NCBI GenBank assembly: GCA_026874595.1
Contig: CM049306.1
Span: forward strand, 89,572,642 to 89,636,641
DNA length: 64,000 bases
Direction of reading: 5' to 3'
Source: Sipunculus nudus
Taxonomy: Eukaryota; Annelida; Sipuncula; Golfingiida; Sipunculidae
The stretch's first letter is position 1, and each line of letters starts with the position of its first letter. The notes under the pieces were generated by a model. That model searched no databases. It saw only the letters and a program-made list of their open reading frames with translations, and had not been told where the DNA came from. Of this stretch, positions 1 to 8,978 are shown piece by piece. Position numbers and translations under genes: made by a program.

Positions 1-218
1 TAGAGGACTTGGTGAGTAGCTGGGAACAAGCACTGCTCGTGAGCACGCCACAACAGATCATAGACCGGTTACACGAGAACTGCTTTATGGTACACGAGCA
101 TGTTCGGGATGAGGGAACGTGTGATACGAGAAGATGTGACATCGTCTTAAAAGCGTTATCCTCCCTTGTGATGTCTGCTTACTACGATATATGCACCACT
201 CACAGTGACCGCATCTGA
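1..218 (+). CDS. 3' end of a gene entering from the left edge, unknown
   Basis: The frame is open from the first bases of the window to a TGA ending at 218, with no ATG at the beginning, so this is the C-terminal part (about 72 codons) of a protein starting outside. The visible part is mildly hydrophilic, with several Cys and His residues and no motif I recognise. It lies on the same strand as the next gene (325-1419), about 100 bp away. If the intron of the terminase gene at 5658-6809 runs beyond this point, the gene lies inside it on the opposite strand. Confidence 0.6.
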   Translation, partial: EDLVSSWEQALLVSTPQQIIDRLHENCFMVHEHVRDEGTCDTRRCDIVLKALSSLVMSAYYDICTTHSDRI

Positions 219-324
219 CAACAAAAACCTATCGCACCTCTGGGGTGCCAATCAGCTGAGAACATAAATGATCATACACATTTTAGGTATTTTATGGCAA
301 CATATATGACAGGGTACCCCACTC

Positions 325-1419
325 ATGAAAGCAAAAGGCAAGAGTAAAGGGAGACCCCAGAGGTACAATCCGTGTTACTCAACGAACGCTTCGCGATGCC
401 GTTTCAGACGTCCGCCAGACCACTACGTTTTTTTGTTAAACACCGTTGCCAAAACAAGGTCTCCCCCGGCTTTGTTCCACTGCATCACGCACGGACGCCT
501 CCATGCCTGTTTCAAAACAGGGGACCAGCACCCGGACAGCGGTAGCGACCCTTGCCCTGGCGTGGAGATGACGGCAGACGGTGATATGGTGTGTGTGGCA
601 TCAGGGATGCCGAGCGGAGCCAATATATATGAAACGTGTCCGCGTGAGGACGAGTTTCCCCGGCACGGGACAGAGAATGACGCACCGGTCATATCTACAG
701 GTGACGGGAACGGCCAAACATGTGCGACCCATGTTTTTCAACAAGACCACATGGCGACGTACACGTGGGAAAAACAACAGTCAGCCGACCGTGACGAACT
801 CCTAAGGGTAGAGCCACGTCCGGAATTCGTTATGGCGGTAATAGCCCGACCCGTCACGGTGTACAATTTTTCACTTGTTGATCAGCTCCTGTTCAGTCGA
901 TACACCGAGACTGACGCGCTTCTGCACGATTACGTGTCAAGCAAAGTGTCACACCCATCCCAAGACGACACGAAACATGTGAAATACGAGTGTTACAAGG
1001 CCCTGTCTCGGCTGTCACCCAACCTTCGTCCGTCGTACGGTGAATGCTCCCGCGCATGGTGCTCTGCAGTGGAATCTCTCACTTCGTCGGAAAAGGACTC
1101 GACCAGGGGATCCCGGACAATCGATGAATTGAAAAAATACCTCGCCACACATATGAGACATGCAGTATCAGACATGAACCGGGGCAAACAAAGGAATGCC
1201 ATGTGGATCTACGACCATCCGGCGTCAACGTCTAGCCAGCTTTCAGCAGGTGTGGCTGGACAGGTCACCACGCAGGACGTCGAAGGCGGCGGGTGTAACC
1301 ACATCACGTACACTGCTTATGACCCAGTGACCGGTATGAATGTATCCAAGTGTCCAAAATACAGGTATTTTACGCCGATGCTACCCAAGCCCTGCATACC
1401 ACATCACCAGCGTTTATGA
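325..1419 (+). CDS. Unknown protein, 364 aa
   Basis: Open frame from ATG 325 to a TGA at 1419. The N-terminus is strongly basic (many Lys/Arg in the first 35 residues, suggesting nuclear targeting or nucleic-acid contact). The rest is a Cys- and His-containing soluble sequence without a signal peptide or membrane segment. I do not recognise the family. It lies between two other unassigned genes, and all of this sits downstream, on the opposite strand, of the terminase first exon; in human herpesviruses, genes in that location encode tegument/packaging accessories (UL16/UL17 class), but no sequence similarity is claimed. Confidence 0.7.
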   Translation: MKAKGKSKGRPQRYNPCYSTNASRCRFRRPPDHYVFLLNTVAKTRSPPALFHCITHGRLHACFKTGDQHPDSGSDPCPGVEMTADGDMVCVASGMPSGANIYETCPREDEFPRHGTENDAPVISTGDGNGQTCATHVFQQDHMATYTWEKQQSADRDELLRVEPRPEFVMAVIARPVTVYNFSLVDQLLFSRYTETDALLHDYVSSKVSHPSQDDTKHVKYECYKALSRLSPNLRPSYGECSRAWCSAVESLTSSEKDSTRGSRTIDELKKYLATHMRHAVSDMNRGKQRNAMWIYDHPASTSSQLSAGVAGQVTTQDVEGGGCNHITYTAYDPVTGMNVSKCPKYRYFTPMLPKPCIPHHQRL

Positions 1420-1526
1420 AGCCGCCTGTGTCTATAATCCACAGTTACTCTAAGTCCCCTGTTTCCATTTTGTAAACTTTCACCGTGGAAGCTACGTGAA
1501 AACCTTTAAAAGCTTACCTGTAGGCG

Positions 1527-2285
1527 TCACACAGCTAGTTCATTTAGTGTCAAATGGGGAACATGCAAAAGCAGGTGACTCAGGACAGTAGTTCCGTCTT
1601 CAGACAACATGAAAGCTGAGTCTTCACAGCTGTTCAGGACACGGCGCGCCGTGTTAGAATGGCCGAGTGACACAGGTGTGGGTTTGCAATGGAAACGGCA
1701 CGCTTCTGCCACCAGCCTCATGAAACACCCGAAAGCAGCGTATGCAGACACCATCCAACGGTCGCGCATAGTTACAGTGCATACGTCGACCTCTCCTCTC
1801 GCAGCTCGCATATCTTCATTCGCCTTATCGATTGCATCCACCAACCGCTGTACCTCGGAATATTTCAGGTAGTACAGGTCGCGTAAACCTTCGATCAAAC
1901 ACGAAAACCTCGTACAACTGATCATGAATGTATGGCTATGCGGGACCTCTTTTGACATTAGAAATCGTCTCACGAAATATACAGCCGCCAAACGGATGCA
2001 GATGTAGTTGTACAAACGCAGGCATTCCTGGTCTGCATGCAAAGCGTCAGGGATTCCAGGACTTCCAAATAAAAAAGTGCAGATACTTTCGTCGCTGTGT
2101 AAGCTCAACGAAGGTAACAACACACTGGATAGAATCTTTCCGTCCACGTTATTGAGCGTTTCAGCCACATCAGGGACGGTGGGCGACCGTTTCTTGTCTA
2201 GCCGAAGAAAACCCGCGCCTCGTTGCAGTTCAAGCTGCCTCCTGACATCTAGTGGCATACATTCCTCCAAAGGTACCCTATCCAT
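1527..2285 (-). CDS. Unknown protein, 252 aa
   Basis: ATG at 2285 (reverse strand), stop at 1527. The protein is mostly helical-looking, with Leu/Ala/Arg-rich stretches and several Cys in its middle (around residues 90-200). There is no signal peptide or clear membrane helix. It is the only clear minus-strand gene between the terminase first exon (5658-6809) and the left edge. I checked whether it could be the second terminase exon: it has no Walker B Asp-Glu and no acidic nuclease motifs, so I reject that. Function unknown. Confidence 0.72.
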   Translation of the reverse strand: MDRVPLEECMPLDVRRQLELQRGAGFLRLDKKRSPTVPDVAETLNNVDGKILSSVLLPSLSLHSDESICTFLFGSPGIPDALHADQECLRLYNYICIRLAAVYFVRRFLMSKEVPHSHTFMISCTRFSCLIEGLRDLYYLKYSEVQRLVDAIDKANEDMRAARGEVDVCTVTMRDRWMVSAYAAFGCFMRLVAEACRFHCKPTPVSLGHSNTARRVLNSCEDSAFMLSEDGTTVLSHLLLHVPHLTLNELAV

Positions 2286-2484
2286 ATTTGGACTACTTCA
2301 GCGGAAACGTCTGCGAGACATACTCGTTACGTTTTACCGTTTAGTTGACATTACTGAATAAGCTACCACCACCGCAAATAACATATAGTTCATTTCATGC
2401 GGTGGTAACCCGTCACCCGTTGGGGGATCCCTTGGTAAAAACCCGTTCGGGAAAGCCCCCCACCGATGAAAACCTCAAACAACC

Positions 2485-4056
2485 ATGGCTGCAAAAGACC
2501 TATGTGATCCACATACCGGACCAGCAGTGACCAGGCCATTTGAGGATTGCTATGAACCGATATGGAGAACAGCCGCTGGAGCCCCGGCGTCCATGTTCTT
2601 GTACCTACACCACCGTCGCGTTGACGAAGTTTTTTGGATACGCCTGGTGACCCATTACATGTCAGCCCGTGATCACAGATGGCATAACCGCTACACAGAA
2701 ATCAAACCAAGGAACATGTTCTACGATACATTAGTGGGAGGCACGGTCATAGAACTGGACATGCCACGGCCAGAGCTTGTATCGTATAACAGGGAGCCCG
2801 GTTCTTCAGTGGAGCTGACAGATTGGCTGGACATCGTGTTCATTGACAACGAGAACGGTCCCACTGACACGCTGGACAGAGTAACCGTGCCTGTACATTT
2901 CATTTTGTCAAGCGTCACGTGCATGTTCAACGAGTGGCTTATCCACGCCCGTTCCTTGAAAGCGCTGGAAAAACTGCCTGGTACAGAGGAAGGTGCGCAA
3001 ACCGCCGAAAGTGAAATGAGTGCCATTCCCGGAGAGACCGTGTCCGCAGCAGTGAATTTACGAAGCGTACTGAACCAGTTTTACGATGCTAATCCTGCCC
3101 CGGAAGACCAAACCACGTCTGCAGAAATGCAAGCCTTAACACCTGAACACACCTGCATGCGACTCATCTGCCATTGGGAACCGGCTGTACCTGCAACAGA
3201 GGAAGGCAGGAGGCGATCCGTGGCCGTAATGCTGTTATCTCACATGCACAATTACGGACAGGTGTTTTCAGAACGGCAGATGGACCCGGCGAGCACGGGG
3301 ACGTACAAGTGCGGGATCGAGGACAAAATCTTCCGAGTGCTGACCTCAGTTAGCCTCCCCATGCTGAGCAGAATGTTTGACCAGGTGGATGACATAAACG
3401 TCATTCTAACATGGTGCGCTAACGTTTCAATTTGTCCGGACGTGCATGATACATTATCCCAGCAGATCGCGCTTTACGCCGGATGGTTGACAGTTCGCGA
3501 CAGCTGTACAGTGCCCGGTGTGACCGATCCACTTATGAGGGCTTTTTCGCACATGAACCCTGTGGCGTTGGTACTGATATTCAGGAGGGTGATCAGTCGC
3601 CTGAGGGGGGAATGCGGACAGGTAAAGTTGCGTTTCAATAAAGGACTTGGCGCAAGGTTGCAGTCCGCCGTTGAGTGGTATATGGAAGGCCGTCGGACAA
3701 ACCCAGACGTCCCTTATTACTTGCAAGTTCATTTTTATGGGGCTGGTGTGCATAACGGAACGGTACGCTTCATGGAGCCTGTGTGGTATTTTACATTCAA
3801 AGGACCGCACGGCGGCCAACAACATTCTGACGAATGTTCCATGTGGATTAACGTGAGTGAACCAAATGACTTGGTGTTCCTCTGTCCCAACAAGCACTCG
3901 CGTTTGACACGACATTACGTTCCGGGGGGCATCCCAGTGGAATGGCGTTACCCCGGAATGATGGAAGAACTGCTGCAAAGGCTTTCGTACCCTCTGGATC
4001 TGCTGATCGAATTCATCGGTTTCACGCTGGTGGAACCTATACCTGTATTGTATTGA
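2485..4056 (+). CDS. Unknown protein, 523 aa, inside the presumed terminase intron
   Basis: The start at 2485 lies in a good Kozak context (ACCATGG). The product is a soluble 523-residue protein with no signal peptide, a Trp/Tyr-rich C-terminal half (about residues 390-500) and scattered Cys and His. I do not recognise its family. It is followed after 89 bp by the gene at 4146 on the same strand. Both lie on the strand opposite the terminase first exon and downstream of it. In mammalian herpesviruses that place is held by capsid-associated packaging factors; this is a positional analogy only. Confidence 0.8.
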   Translation: MAAKDLCDPHTGPAVTRPFEDCYEPIWRTAAGAPASMFLYLHHRRVDEVFWIRLVTHYMSARDHRWHNRYTEIKPRNMFYDTLVGGTVIELDMPRPELVSYNREPGSSVELTDWLDIVFIDNENGPTDTLDRVTVPVHFILSSVTCMFNEWLIHARSLKALEKLPGTEEGAQTAESEMSAIPGETVSAAVNLRSVLNQFYDANPAPEDQTTSAEMQALTPEHTCMRLICHWEPAVPATEEGRRRSVAVMLLSHMHNYGQVFSERQMDPASTGTYKCGIEDKIFRVLTSVSLPMLSRMFDQVDDINVILTWCANVSICPDVHDTLSQQIALYAGWLTVRDSCTVPGVTDPLMRAFSHMNPVALVLIFRRVISRLRGECGQVKLRFNKGLGARLQSAVEWYMEGRRTNPDVPYYLQVHFYGAGVHNGTVRFMEPVWYFTFKGPHGGQQHSDECSMWINVSEPNDLVFLCPNKHSRLTRHYVPGGIPVEWRYPGMMEELLQRLSYPLDLLIEFIGFTLVEPIPVLY

Positions 4057-4145
4057 AGCATGCCGGTCAGCCGGCCGACATGTATTATTTGTGTTAACGT
4101 TGTCGCTGAACTGTGGGCGGCACAGCTGCTCTGTCAGACGCCAAA

Positions 4146-5408
4146 ATGGTAGACGTTATAGACAAATTCTCGAGGCCTTCGTTTTCGGCGCCAGGTGACG
4201 TGTTTCTGGTGACAGACGTGTCAGGTGATACGCGTATATGCAGACCCCGTTCACAGACAGTGAACGTATTCTACGGCCTCAACTGCAAGACAGGCGCGTC
4301 ATCACTATGCGTTGTGAACAAGACCCACATTTACATCTTGAGCGACCTACAGGGTAACGCAGACGAACACAGTATAGTTCCCGTAAGAATAGAACTGAAC
4401 GGACGCGCACATGTGATGCCCGCCAGAGGATACCACCAGATTTGCAGATTTTGGCTCTGCGCACCGTACAGAACGGGAAACCGTGTGACCCTCCCTGAAA
4501 ACACCGTAGGCAGCATACTGGGCATTACCGACAGAGAGTGTATCACCTGGCTACAGAGTCGGACGTTGGCCAACAGCCATGTTGTGCACCCCAGTTGGCT
4601 GTTCGTTCACGGGAGGGGGAAAGGAAAGTACGCCGGATTTGCAGAGATCGATAACATCCCTGTTTACACAAACAACACCAACCCGTCAGATGTAACCGAT
4701 ATAATGGCCAGAACAGGTCCGCAGTTGTTTTATCAAGCTAGCTGTAAAAGCTTTTGGACGTACTTTTGTGACAACGGCGCAGCGACGGGCGCCGTACCTG
4801 CAGTGCCGCCAGCCCTAGTGAAGCATTCACTTTTCACGTCTTGCATGGGTGAACAGTCAGAAGACGAAACGTATTCACACAACGGGTGGGGTGGCCCGCA
4901 AGCTGCCGTACAGTGTCTGTGCGCATCTCTCCAGGCGGGTTGGTGTGGCCCAACAGAGACGCCTGTGGAGGCAGGGAACCCTAACCGCTTTGTGCGGGTG
5001 TCGTGTGTGTCACAACACAAGAACTCGGCCATGTCAGGATGGTTAGGTAACCTGTGCAACCGTGTTACAGCAGGCAGGCGTGCTGCCCCAGGGAGTACGT
5101 ACACGCGTGTCAGCAGGCAGATAGCTGACGCAGAGAAGGACATGTCAAAGCATGGCATTGACAGGATGCTAGAGGAAAGGAGTACCACATGCAAGTTCAA
5201 ATTGCAGACTGCTGTACCGGAACTGTCCGATCCAAACACACCGTCGCAGTCAGAACAGAACCGTCGTGCGGGTAGCGTTTGCACTGACCTGCCGCAAAAC
5301 ATATGGGAACTTAAACAACTGGACGATGAATACGTGTTGTATATGTGTGCTAGCTGTGGTTTGTGGCGCGACCTGCTGAAAGGTCGCACAAATTATTTTA
5401 CCATGTGA
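4146..5408 (+). CDS. Unknown Cys-containing protein, 420 aa
   Basis: The frame opens after a TGA at 4107, and the first ATG is at 4146 (AAAATGG context), giving 420 aa. A GTG at 4113 would add 11 residues and is unlikely. The protein is Cys-rich (for example a C-x2-C within the last 20 residues, and pairs around residues 215-320) and has no signal peptide, so the cysteines may bind metal. No family recognised. It follows the 523-aa gene and faces the terminase first exon tail to tail; the terminase splice donor is about 250 bp past its stop codon. By position it resembles UL16-class genes nested in the UL15 intron; not shown by sequence. Confidence 0.8.
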   Translation: MVDVIDKFSRPSFSAPGDVFLVTDVSGDTRICRPRSQTVNVFYGLNCKTGASSLCVVNKTHIYILSDLQGNADEHSIVPVRIELNGRAHVMPARGYHQICRFWLCAPYRTGNRVTLPENTVGSILGITDRECITWLQSRTLANSHVVHPSWLFVHGRGKGKYAGFAEIDNIPVYTNNTNPSDVTDIMARTGPQLFYQASCKSFWTYFCDNGAATGAVPAVPPALVKHSLFTSCMGEQSEDETYSHNGWGGPQAAVQCLCASLQAGWCGPTETPVEAGNPNRFVRVSCVSQHKNSAMSGWLGNLCNRVTAGRRAAPGSTYTRVSRQIADAEKDMSKHGIDRMLEERSTTCKFKLQTAVPELSDPNTPSQSEQNRRAGSVCTDLPQNIWELKQLDDEYVLYMCASCGLWRDLLKGRTNYFTM

Positions 5409-5651
5409 AATCATAGTGTGTTTCATTGTAAGAACCACTGCTGTATTTACAACAATGATTATTAAAAGTATATAACAAGCGATAACACTGGCGTGAGCAT
5501 TTTTCATATGTGTAACCTCTGCCACGGACGTTCAGGTGTCATATGAAAGATACTAATAATCATTGCACGTTATCATTCATTATTCACATCATCCCTCCCT
5601 TCCCTCACACACATCCATGCGACACAGTGGCTTTATCCCAGCTACAGTTAT

Positions 5652-5657
5652 ACTTAC
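5652..5657 (-). other. Splice donor of the terminase gene
   Basis: GTAAGT directly follows codon 384 of the terminase exon; the preceding codon is complete (phase 0). The acceptor must lie at lower coordinates, probably outside the window. Confidence 0.7.
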
Positions 5658-6809
5658 ATTTTGATTCCCCAAGCTGAGGAAAAACATTTCCGTGTGCAAC
5701 CCGTTTTCAAAATGTATCGCCAACTTCGGTTCGTACATAGGATTTTGCTGATTGACGGTCGTTCGGAAACGTTGTTTGGCCTTGGCGTCCAAATGATCGA
5801 GTATCAGCTGCATGGAGTTGACGTGTTGCACAGTATCTGCCTTTACCTTACGGCTGAGATCATGCGAACACGAAAAATATGCAAACCGCATATCAGTCGC
5901 CCGCATGCCCGCCGCCAGCGTGACCTGTGTGATGTATGTTTTGCCCATGCGCCTGGGAACGAGGGCCACGCATATATTTGACGTCCGGCTTTCGGTCATA
6001 ACACGCCGGCTGTATCCTCCCGCTATGAAAAATCGTTTGATGATCCGCTGCAACATGTGGTTGTGCTCCGGCGCACGCGCTGCGGCAGAAAAGGCGACGA
6101 TATGCATAACCATGAGACCCTGAAACGGTTCAAGAACGATGTCTTTGTATTTAAAAAACAAATGTAACAAACTAAGCCAGTTGAGCACCGCTCGCGTTTC
6201 AGTGTTCTGCCACACGCTTTCATCCAAAGCCAGCCTGTCTGAGGGAGACACTGGTCGCAACCGTGAAGACATCCCGGTCACAGAGTGTTTCATCCAGTCG
6301 TGCAATTCAAACAGGGTCATGGGTATCTGTGAAGCCAGGGGAATGCAGACGTGCGCATGGTTCTGGCGAACTCCCGCTTCTGTGTTGAGCCATATGTCAG
6401 TGAAACTGCGTGATGACGGACTACGGTTATGCGAGTCAAACTCCTTGTACAAGTCGTCCGCTTTGCCATTTTGAAGCAGTTCGGCATTGCCCTGTAACCG
6501 GCAAACACCCGACCTCCAGAACAGGTAATCGTCGAACACATCATCCACCACCCAAGAGAACAGTGGGTGTCTCAAAGTGCAGTCAGGGACGTCACGCACT
6601 AAAGGGTGTTGGTTGACCTGCCATTCCCTGGGGCGGTATGCAGTGACAGGGTAAACCCGTGGCGCGGTGTTCCACGCTTCACTCTCGCGATCATTATGTG
6701 TGATGTCACGATTGCTGCCGCGAACAGCCGTCTGCCCTTCTGTCTTCTGTGATTTTTTCCGATTTTGAACAGACCCGTAGGTTTGTCCGGTTATGCCCCT
6801 GACATCCAT
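5658..6809 (-). CDS. Terminase large subunit (ATPase), first exon only
   Basis: The terminase large subunit is the motor that pumps viral DNA into procapsids in the nucleus and cuts genome ends. ATG is at 6809. Residues 284-291 (VPRRMGKT) form the Walker A motif with the double Arg typical of herpesvirus terminases, preceded by hydrophobic strands and followed by a conserved-looking SCSHD segment. Reading on gives a stop at 5589 after 406 residues, before any Walker B or nuclease motif. Right after residue 384 the strand reads GTAAGTAT (5657 downward), a consensus splice donor in phase 0, so the last 22 codons are probably intron. The Walker B/nuclease exon is not found on this strand down to position 1. 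UL15 of mammalian herpesviruses is likewise split, with opposite-strand genes in its intron. Confidence 0.85.
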
Positions 6810-7465
6810 GAGGACGCATCAACGTTGAATATACAATGACAGGTTATGTGTCAGTCCAATCCATGTTACATATATATCAAATAAACGTGTACACGGGTAT
6901 ACCATCACAAGGTCAGTTCACCGTGTAAGAAAACGGCCATACGCGACAGACAGTCTGAACTATACGCCTTTTCACCGGTGCAGTCGCACCTATTACAAAG
7001 CGCACGTGCGGTGCACTGACCTGGTTTTCTCCGTGTCTCATAAATTATCAGGGTTTACGTCAGACCTGTTTTTTTGTGCCTGAACACTCGCCGCCGTCTA
7101 GACAAAACAGGCATGTCACGGCACGTTCCCAAGGCCGACGTGCCGCAGCCCCCCCCCCCATACATACGAGTAGTTTCGTTGCGCAACAACAACACACGTG
7201 CACATGATGGTCACGTGCACACTAGAGTGCCCTATCACTTTCGAATGCAAGTGGCAACCTGTTTGGGACACTGACCTTGGAAACGTGTCATGCCTGAACA
7301 TGTTTTTGTCGAACGGTCATTGACAGAAGAGGGTCGTGTGCAACGTCACAGAAAAACGCTGATGTAACCACACGCACTGTCCATATAAAGGATAGTACGT
7401 GACGAGGCAGCATTGAATGCACCAGACATTCTTGTAGACGTGTTGTTCCGAATTAAGTGATCGGG
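6810..7465. promoter_or_regulatory. Divergent intergenic region, terminase / first IAP
   Basis: This 656-bp stretch separates the terminase first exon (-) from the first IAP gene (+) and probably holds both promoters. A TATA-like CATATAAAGG lies at about 7382-7391, some 75 bp before the IAP start. A/T-rich TATATAT lies near 6872, about 65 bp upstream of the terminase start and suited to its transcription. A run of nine C at about 7150 and several short ACGTG motifs are visible. No convincing gene. Confidence 0.5.
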
Positions 7466-8353
7466 ATGGGTAAAGGAAACAGTAAATTCCGTTGGCAACA
7501 GCTGGCCGAAACGCCAGATGTGAAGGTCAAACGTATGAAGAGCGAACTGTGCCGCAGGAAAACGTTTGAAAGTTGGCCAGGAAAAGATATGATCAAACCC
7601 CGCATGATGGCTGCTTCGGGGTTTTACTACGACGACATTTCTGCCGTGATCAACTGCGCCTTTTGTGCAGCATCTTTCACTGAGTATCCCACAGGTTTCT
7701 GCCCTATGTGGTTCCATATGTTGTACTTTGGAAACGCATGTCCCTTTATCAACGGGAAACCGACTGACAACATCCCGGCGCCAGACAGTCTTGATCCAAC
7801 GTCATTTCACACTATGGAGGCTTTGGGAATACGCAAGCACAACCCTGTCGTACCCGCCATGGGAACACTTGAGGAGAGACTTGACTCGTTCAAACCGTTA
7901 CACCGCCGCTGGCCAATAGGGACTGTGCCCCCATCCGAGCAAATGGCTGAAGCAGGTTTTTTTCACCTAGGAGTAGGCGCACAGACCCGATGCTTCTGCT
8001 GCGGTAAGAAGTGCGGGGAGTTTGGACCAAACGATGACCCATGGAAAGCACACGAAAGGTTTAGCCCAAAATGTCTGTTTGTTATCCGCTGTAAGCCACG
8101 ATCAGTTGCCGACCAGCAAAGACGTCCCAGCCACGGCGCACGACATGACACATTCGATGTCGGCGGTGAAACGTTCGGCCGTGCGGAAACAGGACGCACA
8201 CTGTTATGCACCGTCTGCTTAGAAAACGAAGTGGAGGTTATCTTTTTCCCCTGCAAACATATAATCGTCTGCAACCAGTGTGCTCTGTGTTTGCTCCACT
8301 GTCCCGTGTGCCGTGAACCTATATATGGCAGTGCAAACGTGTTCATCGCTTGA
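7466..8353 (+). CDS. Inhibitor of apoptosis protein: divergent BIR, BIR, RING (295 aa)
   Basis: Start at the first ATG, 7466; a GTG nine bases earlier is in frame but unlikely. Residues 29-95 form a divergent BIR: C64-x2-C67, then H84-x7-C92 instead of the usual His-x6-Cys, and no Asp-Pro-Trp-x2-His block. Residues 138-207 form a standard BIR (C176, C179, H196, C203, with NDDPWKAH). Residues 248-282 form a C3HC4 RING (C248, C251, C263, H265, C269, C272, C279, C282) near the end of the protein, so a ubiquitin E3 activity is expected. BIR/RING IAPs bind caspases or IAP antagonists and ubiquitinate partners in the host cytoplasm; related genes occur in oyster and abalone herpesviruses. First of three tandem IAP genes; the targets here are unknown. 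Confidence 0.92.
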   Translation: MGKGNSKFRWQQLAETPDVKVKRMKSELCRRKTFESWPGKDMIKPRMMAASGFYYDDISAVINCAFCAASFTEYPTGFCPMWFHMLYFGNACPFINGKPTDNIPAPDSLDPTSFHTMEALGIRKHNPVVPAMGTLEERLDSFKPLHRRWPIGTVPPSEQMAEAGFFHLGVGAQTRCFCCGKKCGEFGPNDDPWKAHERFSPKCLFVIRCKPRSVADQQRRPSHGARHDTFDVGGETFGRAETGRTLLCTVCLENEVEVIFFPCKHIIVCNQCALCLLHCPVCREPIYGSANVFIA

Positions 8354-8978
8354 ACCTATCGAACCATGTGAATAGTACAGTGACCGTTAACTTTCACGAA
8401 ATTAGGAATATACTAATATGTGTTAAGTGTTAACATATCAGTGTCATCATCATATGTACACCTCTGTATGTAAAACAAACCATACTCGCTCATACGAATG
8501 TCAAGGACGTGATGTCTTTGTAAGAGGATATGACTGCTAAACACGTACCGGATACCCTGCTACTTAAACGTGGTTTATGGAAACAATGTATAAAACGTCG
8601 TTGGTCGTATGTTTCGGTTATGACGCACACCAGCAGGGAGTTTTTTTGGTGTTTACGTAGTTATTTGATATATGTGTTTGTGAGTCACGTTACCCCTGCC
8701 ATTAAACATGTTTTACAAAACGTTGTTTGTGCGTGTTGTGGAATTTCCTATGTTTGACGTCATGTCTGCTTTCTTGCTATATAAGCTCAGCACTACAGAA
8801 TGTTCAGCATAACCGCCGCGGACGTCGACTGTTCAGTTTCGGCATCATAAGTCAGCATCCTGTCATTAATAAACGGAGTGACTGTTATTTGGCACAGGGC
8901 TCTACAATTGATTCCATATGACTATCGTGCTGCTGAGCTCGTCTGGAACTTATATACACCACAGGTTGTCTGTCCAAT
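8354..8978 (+). promoter_or_regulatory. Intergenic region between IAP genes
   Basis: Holds an AATAAA at 8868-8873, a possible poly(A) signal for the first IAP gene, a strong TATATAAG at about 8776-8783, and TTATATAC at about 8950, close before the ATG at 8979. A 75-codon frame at 8530-8757 shows no motif and I do not call it. The two TATA-like sites may give alternative 5' ends for the second IAP gene. Confidence 0.4.

Noticed and set aside
1527-2285. Second exon of the terminase
   Set aside because: It has its own ATG and no Walker B or nuclease motif.
4733-5389. 218-codon frame opposite the 420-aa gene
   Set aside because: Lies antisense to a better supported gene; Cys/Ser-rich translation typical of a shadow frame.
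5250-5507. Small minus-strand frame with a hydrophobic helix
   Set aside because: Mostly opposite the 420-aa gene, short, and without other support.
8530-8757. 75-codon frame between IAP genes
   Set aside because: No motif; composition like the A/T-rich intergenic DNA.
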